A DNA stretch of 64,000 nucleotides from Sphaerisporangium corydalis (lineage in GTDB: Bacteria > Actinomycetota > Actinomycetes > Streptosporangiales > Streptosporangiaceae). The notes under the pieces were generated by a model that was not told where the DNA came from, did no database searches, and saw only the letters and a program-made list of their open reading frames with translations. The stretch is taken from contig NZ_JANZYP010000030.1 of NCBI RefSeq assembly GCF_025506355.1, positions 35,216 to 99,215 of the forward strand, written 5' to 3'. Numbering within the stretch: position 1 is the stretch's first letter; each line of letters begins with the position of its first letter. Made by a program: the position numbers and the translations under genes. Below are positions 40,802-64,000 of this stretch, piece by piece.

Positions 40802-42081
40802 GCGCCCCGGCGTTCGGACGGTACATCGCCGACGCCAGGGCGGCGGGCCGGCTGGTGGTGCAGCCCCGGATGGGGTTCGGCAGCGCCACGCGCATGCGGA
40901 CCGGGCTGGCCGCGACCAAGCGGGCCTCGGCCACCACGGTCGGCACGATCACGCTGGACAGCTACACCAGGCTCGGCGCCCACGACGCCGCCCGGCGCGC
41001 GCTCACCTCCGGCGCGGAGCTCAACGGGTACCCGATCGTGGCCCACGACGCGGGAACGACCGAGGCGATGCTCGCCGGGATCCGCGACGAGACCTTCCCC
41101 GTCCAGGTCAGGCACGGCTCGCCCACCCCCGAGCTGATCTTCCAGCGGTTGTGCGAACTCGGCCTGACGGTCTCGGAGGGCGGGCCGGTGTCGTACTGCC
41201 TGCCCTACAGCCGGGTGCCGCTTGCGGAATCCCGGCGGAGCTGGCGGCGCTGCTGCGAGATCCTGGTGAACGCCCGGGGGTCCGGCCCCGAGCCGCACCT
41301 GGAGACGTTCGGCGGATGCATGCTCGGGCAACTGTGCCCGCCGGGGCTGCTCGTCGCGACCAGCGTGCTGGAGGGCATGTTCTTCCGGCAGAACGGCCTG
41401 CGCAGCATCTCGCTGAGCTACGCCCAGCAGATCAGCCGGGCGCAGGACGAGGAGGCGCTGCGCGCCCTGCGCCGGCTCGGCGCCCGCTTCCTGCCCGGCG
41501 TGGACTGGCACGTCGTGCTCTACGCCTACATGGGCCTGTACCCCAGGACCAGGGCGGGGGCCGACGCGCTGCTCGCCGGCGCGGCGAGGCTCGCCGTCCG
41601 CGCGGGCGCCGACCGGCTGATCGTGAAGACCGCCGCCGAGTCGGCGCGGATCCCGACGATCAAGGAGAACGTCACGGCCATCGAGCACGCGGCCAGGGAG
41701 GCGGCCGGCGAACGGGAGGACCCGGGGCAGGCCGCCGACACCGGGATCCACGCCGAGGCCCTGGCCATCGTGGAGGCCGTCCTCGACCTCGACGACGACA
41801 TCGGCGGGGCCCTGGAGAAGGCCTTCCGGCGGGGGTACCTCGACATCCCCTACTGCCTGCACCCCGACAACGCGGGCCGGGCCACCAGCTACCTCGACAC
41901 CGACGACCGGCTGCGGTGGCGCGACACCGGCCGCCTGCCCGTGCCCGAGCCGCGCCGCGACACCGGCAGGCCTCTCGGGGCGGCCGAGCTGCTGGAGTGC
42001 CTGGGCCGGGTGCGCAGGAGGTTCGACCACGAACCGATGGAGGCGCCCGAGGCGCGGACCCGATGGGAGGCGCGGCGGTGA
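40798..42081 (+). CDS. glmE: Glutamate (methylaspartate) mutase, catalytic E subunit
   Basis: A 427-aa member of the methylaspartate mutase epsilon family. QPRMGFGSATRMRTGLAATKRA, NGYPIVAHDAG, IRDETFPVQVRHGSPTPELIFQRL and FGGCMLGQLCPPGLLVATSVLEGMFF (each a conserved barrel segment that contacts coenzyme B12 or glutamate) are clear. In secondary metabolism such GlmS/GlmE pairs supply 3-methylaspartate (friulimicin, streptolydigin, vicenistatin). It overlaps the S subunit by ATGA and the next gene by GTGA. Confidence 0.92.
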   Translation: MSAPAFGRYIADARAAGRLVVQPRMGFGSATRMRTGLAATKRASATTVGTITLDSYTRLGAHDAARRALTSGAELNGYPIVAHDAGTTEAMLAGIRDETFPVQVRHGSPTPELIFQRLCELGLTVSEGGPVSYCLPYSRVPLAESRRSWRRCCEILVNARGSGPEPHLETFGGCMLGQLCPPGLLVATSVLEGMFFRQNGLRSISLSYAQQISRAQDEEALRALRRLGARFLPGVDWHVVLYAYMGLYPRTRAGADALLAGAARLAVRAGADRLIVKTAAESARIPTIKENVTAIEHAAREAAGEREDPGQAADTGIHAEALAIVEAVLDLDDDIGGALEKAFRRGYLDIPYCLHPDNAGRATSYLDTDDRLRWRDTGRLPVPEPRRDTGRPLGAAELLECLGRVRRRFDHEPMEAPEARTRWEARR

Positions 42082-43091
42082 CCACCGAGCGATCCGGCGG
42101 AGACCAGGGCGAGGCCCGGCCACCAGGCCCCCTGCGCGAGCACCTGACGTCCGCCACCACGCGCGCGGCGCTGCGGGTGCGGCAGGGCATCATGGCGGCG
42201 GCCCGCGAGTACCTCACCGCACGCGACTTCGCCGAACTGCAGGCGCCCATCATCGGCCCGGTGACCGACCCCGGGGTGCGCGGCGCCAAGCAGGTCGACA
42301 TCGACTACTACGGTCAGCGGTACAAGCTGATGTCCAGCGCCATCCTGTACAAGCAGGCGTCACTGCTCACCTTCGACCGCATCTTCTGCCTCGCGCCGAA
42401 CATCCGGCTGGAGCCGCCGGAGACGGCGTCCACCGGGCGGCACCTGGTGGAGTTCCACCAGATCGACGTCGAGGTGGCCGGCGCCTCGCGCGAGGACGCG
42501 ATGGAGCTGGCGCAGGCCCTGGTCCAGCACGTCATCAGGACCGTCATCACGACCATGGCGGCCGAGCTGGAGGCGCTGGGACGCGACACCGGCGCGTTCA
42601 CCGAGACGCTGGCGGGGCCGTTCGACCGGATCACCCACGCCGAGGCGACCGAAGGGCTCGCCGCCCTGGGGCACGGGCAGAGCCGCGACTCCGAGATCAC
42701 CTGGGCCGGCGAGCGGGTGCTGTCGCTCAAGGCCAGCCGCCCGTTCCTCGTCGTCGACTACCCCAAGGGGTCGCGGGGGTTCTACGACCGGGAGAGCCGC
42801 ACCCGGCCCGGGGTGCTGCGCAACTTCGACCTCATCGCCCCCGAGGGGTACGGCGAGCTGTGCAGCGGCAGCGAGCGGGAGTCGGAGTACGCCACGCTGG
42901 TGACCCGCATGCGCGAGACCGGCGAGAACCCGGCCAAGTACGGCTGGTACCTGGACCTGGCCAGGGAGGGGATCAGGCCGAGCGCGGGCTTCGGCCTCGG
43001 CCTCGAACGCCTCACCCGCTACGTCACCGGGCTGGCGCACGTCTGGCAGACCACCGCCTACCCCAAGCTCGCCGGGGTGATCTCGCCGTGA
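42078..43091 (+). CDS. Class II aminoacyl-tRNA-synthetase-like catalytic core (AsnRS/AspRS family)
   Basis: A 337-aa protein equal to the catalytic domain of aspartyl/asparaginyl-tRNA synthetases without their N-terminal OB-fold anticodon-binding domain. Motif 2 is FCLAPNIRLEP ... TGRHLVEFHQIDVEVA, with the ATP-contacting Arg in NIRLE; motif 3 is GFGLGLERLTRYVTG; YKLMSSAILYKQASLL is the flipping-loop neighbour. Archaeal AS-AR, another AsnRS-derived protein lacking the OB domain, is an asparagine synthetase. With 3-methylaspartate made next door, amidation or adenylation of that compound is an attractive hypothesis. GTG at 42078 overlaps the preceding TGA and its own TGA overlaps the next GTG. 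Confidence 0.85.
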   Translation: MTTERSGGDQGEARPPGPLREHLTSATTRAALRVRQGIMAAAREYLTARDFAELQAPIIGPVTDPGVRGAKQVDIDYYGQRYKLMSSAILYKQASLLTFDRIFCLAPNIRLEPPETASTGRHLVEFHQIDVEVAGASREDAMELAQALVQHVIRTVITTMAAELEALGRDTGAFTETLAGPFDRITHAEATEGLAALGHGQSRDSEITWAGERVLSLKASRPFLVVDYPKGSRGFYDRESRTRPGVLRNFDLIAPEGYGELCSGSERESEYATLVTRMRETGENPAKYGWYLDLAREGIRPSAGFGLGLERLTRYVTGLAHVWQTTAYPKLAGVISP

Positions 43092-44332
43092 GCGGGCTGA
43101 GCGCCCCCGGCCTCCCCGAGGGGCCGATCAGGGCCAGGGCCAGGGACGGCGTCGCGGGCGCCTTCCCGCCCGGCGCCGGCTACGGGCACACGGTCTTCGG
43201 CGCCACGCCCGCCGCCTCGCCGGACCCGCTCGACCGCGCCCGCCTGGCACCCCCGATCTTCATGCCCGAGCGCCTGGAGAAGCTGATCGAGCTCGGCAGG
43301 GAGCCCACCTACGGCGACGTCGTGCTGGACACCGTGATCGGCGGGCTGTCCTCGCCGCTGCCGGTGTACGTGTCGGCGCTCGGCTCGACCGAGGTGGCCG
43401 GCTCCGACCTCGGGCTGGCCGTGGTCAGGCAGGCGGGCCGTCTCGGCCTGCCGCTGGTCGTCGGCGAGAACGTCGGCTCGGTCGGCGGATACCGCTCCTC
43501 AGGACCGGCCGCGACGACGCTGCTGGCCAGGATCGAGGCCTACGCCGCGGAGCTGCGCGGCCCGCACGGCGGGGTGGTCGTCCAGCAGAGCACCGAGGAC
43601 GCCGACTCCGAGATCTGGAACCTGCTCTACAGCGACCCCGCCGTGCGGGACCTGCTCGACTCGGGCCGGATGGCGTTCGAGCTGAAGTGCGGCCAGGGCG
43701 CCAAGCCGGGGCTCGGCGGCATGACCATGCTGGACGCGGACGGCGCGGCCCGCGTGGCCGGACGCTACGTCGTCGACGCCGCCGCGGGCGGGGGCACCGC
43801 CCTGCTGCTGCGCAGCGGCACCCCCGGCACGTTCACCGAAGAGATCCTGCGCCAGCAGATCCGCCTGATGCGCAACAACTACCCCCGGGCGCGGGTGTGG
43901 GTGAAGCTGCCCCCGGTGCGGGACGTGCGGCACGCGGCGGTGGCGGCATGGTCGGCGGGCGCCGACGCGGTGACCGTGGACGGGGCCGAGGCCGGCACCG
44001 GGTGGGCCCCGGTCGCGTTCCTCGAACACGTCGGCCTGCCGCTCGGGGAGTGCCTGGCCCGGCTGGGATCTCCGTCGTCGTGCGTGCTGGTCTCGGGCCG
44101 CATGTGGGAGGGTGCCAGGGCGGTCAAGAGCCTGGCACTCGGCGCCACCGCGGTCGGCCTCGGCAGGGCCGCGCTGGTCGCGGCCGACGAGGCGCCGCGG
44201 GACGGCCTGGTCAACCTGGTCGCGTGCCTGGCGTTCGAGATGCGGATGCTGATCAGCGCCCTGGGCAAGTACGCGCCTGACCGCCTCGGGCCTGAGGACG
44301 TGTGGGCGGCCACCGGATCGGGGACCCGGTGA
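43088..44332 (+). CDS. Stand-alone FMN-domain protein related to glutamate synthase GltB
   Basis: A 414-aa protein matching the FMN/2-iminoglutarate barrel of glutamate synthase large subunit: LSSPLPVYVSALGSTEVAGSDLG, LPLVVGENVGSVGG, MAFELKCGQGAKPGLGGMTM and SPSSCVLVSGRMWEGARAVKSLALGATAVGLGRAAL. The glutaminase and beta-helix domains are absent. The three cysteines of the 3Fe-4S cluster (CHTNTCPVGVATQ-like in GltB) are not there; that place reads AADEAPRDGLVNLVACLAFE. Relatives with a lone FMN domain include N-methylglutamate synthase subunit MgsC. It probably performs an amine transfer or redox reaction on an amino acid. GTG at 43088 overlaps the aaRS-like stop. Confidence 0.82.
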   Translation: MSGLSAPGLPEGPIRARARDGVAGAFPPGAGYGHTVFGATPAASPDPLDRARLAPPIFMPERLEKLIELGREPTYGDVVLDTVIGGLSSPLPVYVSALGSTEVAGSDLGLAVVRQAGRLGLPLVVGENVGSVGGYRSSGPAATTLLARIEAYAAELRGPHGGVVVQQSTEDADSEIWNLLYSDPAVRDLLDSGRMAFELKCGQGAKPGLGGMTMLDADGAARVAGRYVVDAAAGGGTALLLRSGTPGTFTEEILRQQIRLMRNNYPRARVWVKLPPVRDVRHAAVAAWSAGADAVTVDGAEAGTGWAPVAFLEHVGLPLGECLARLGSPSSCVLVSGRMWEGARAVKSLALGATAVGLGRAALVAADEAPRDGLVNLVACLAFEMRMLISALGKYAPDRLGPEDVWAATGSGTR

Positions 44333-46414
<2,082 letters not shown>

Positions 46415-46434
46415 CCGTACGGATGGAGCACGAC

Positions 46435-64000
<17,566 letters not shown>

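Overview
This is a high-GC (clearly above 70% by eye) actinomycete chromosome segment. GTG and TTG starts are frequent, many neighbouring genes share 4-nt ATGA/GTGA overlaps, and the gene families are actinobacterial (nSTAND1/WD40 sensor, DUF2690 secreted proteins, M24 peptidase with a leaderless promoter, large NRPS). The genus cannot be fixed from the sequence; a Streptosporangiales-type organism (Nonomuraea/Actinomadura-like) is only a guess.

Region 1 (1-7076) is housekeeping: the end of a DSHCT-type RNA helicase, an RNB ribonuclease, a 5'-3' exonuclease, a PP2C/SpoIIE phosphatase, an M24 aminopeptidase, an acyl-CoA dehydrogenase and a small membrane-anchored protein with two FtsX-extracellular-domain-like repeats. 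Region 2 (7216-15448) holds a 1,303-aa HTH/nSTAND/WD40 protein and three secreted proteins: two DUF2690 proteins flanking a lysozyme-like/golvesin-like protein.

Region 3 (15521-28804) is a deoxyamino-sugar block. It contains NDP-glucose synthase, NDP-glucose dehydrogenase, a UXS/CalS9-like decarboxylase, 2,3-dehydratase, 3-aminotransferase, C-methyltransferase, two N-methyltransferases, a DesVII/EryCIII-type glycosyltransferase, an acyl-CoA-dehydrogenase-like flavoprotein that may be a sugar N-oxidase, and an OYE reductase. There is no 4,6-dehydratase, which points to an aminodeoxy-pentose rather than a 6-deoxyhexose. Region 4 (28968-38880) looks like an unrelated insert: DUF418, DUF899, amidohydrolase, CoxE/MoxR/EthD and a xanthine/CO-dehydrogenase-like enzyme whose molybdopterin subunit is split by an in-frame TAG, controlled by a divergent GntR regulator.

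Region 5 (38927-64000) is the peptide core: an MFS exporter, then a tightly packed operon of glutamate mutase S and E subunits (glutamate to 3-methylaspartate), a class II aaRS-like catalytic core, a GltB-like FMN protein, a flavin reductase, a tryptophan halogenase and a giant NRPS gene. The NRPS reads open for at least 5,855 codons and leaves the window. It has six C-(A)-T modules, and the third has lost almost its entire A domain. Together regions 3 and 5 predict a glycosylated, probably chlorotryptophan-containing nonribosomal peptide with a methylaspartate-derived residue and a serine. The most novel parts are the four-gene mutase/aaRS-like/GltB-like cassette, the A-less module 3, the A5 domain with Val in place of the conserved Asp, and the branched aminopentose pathway.
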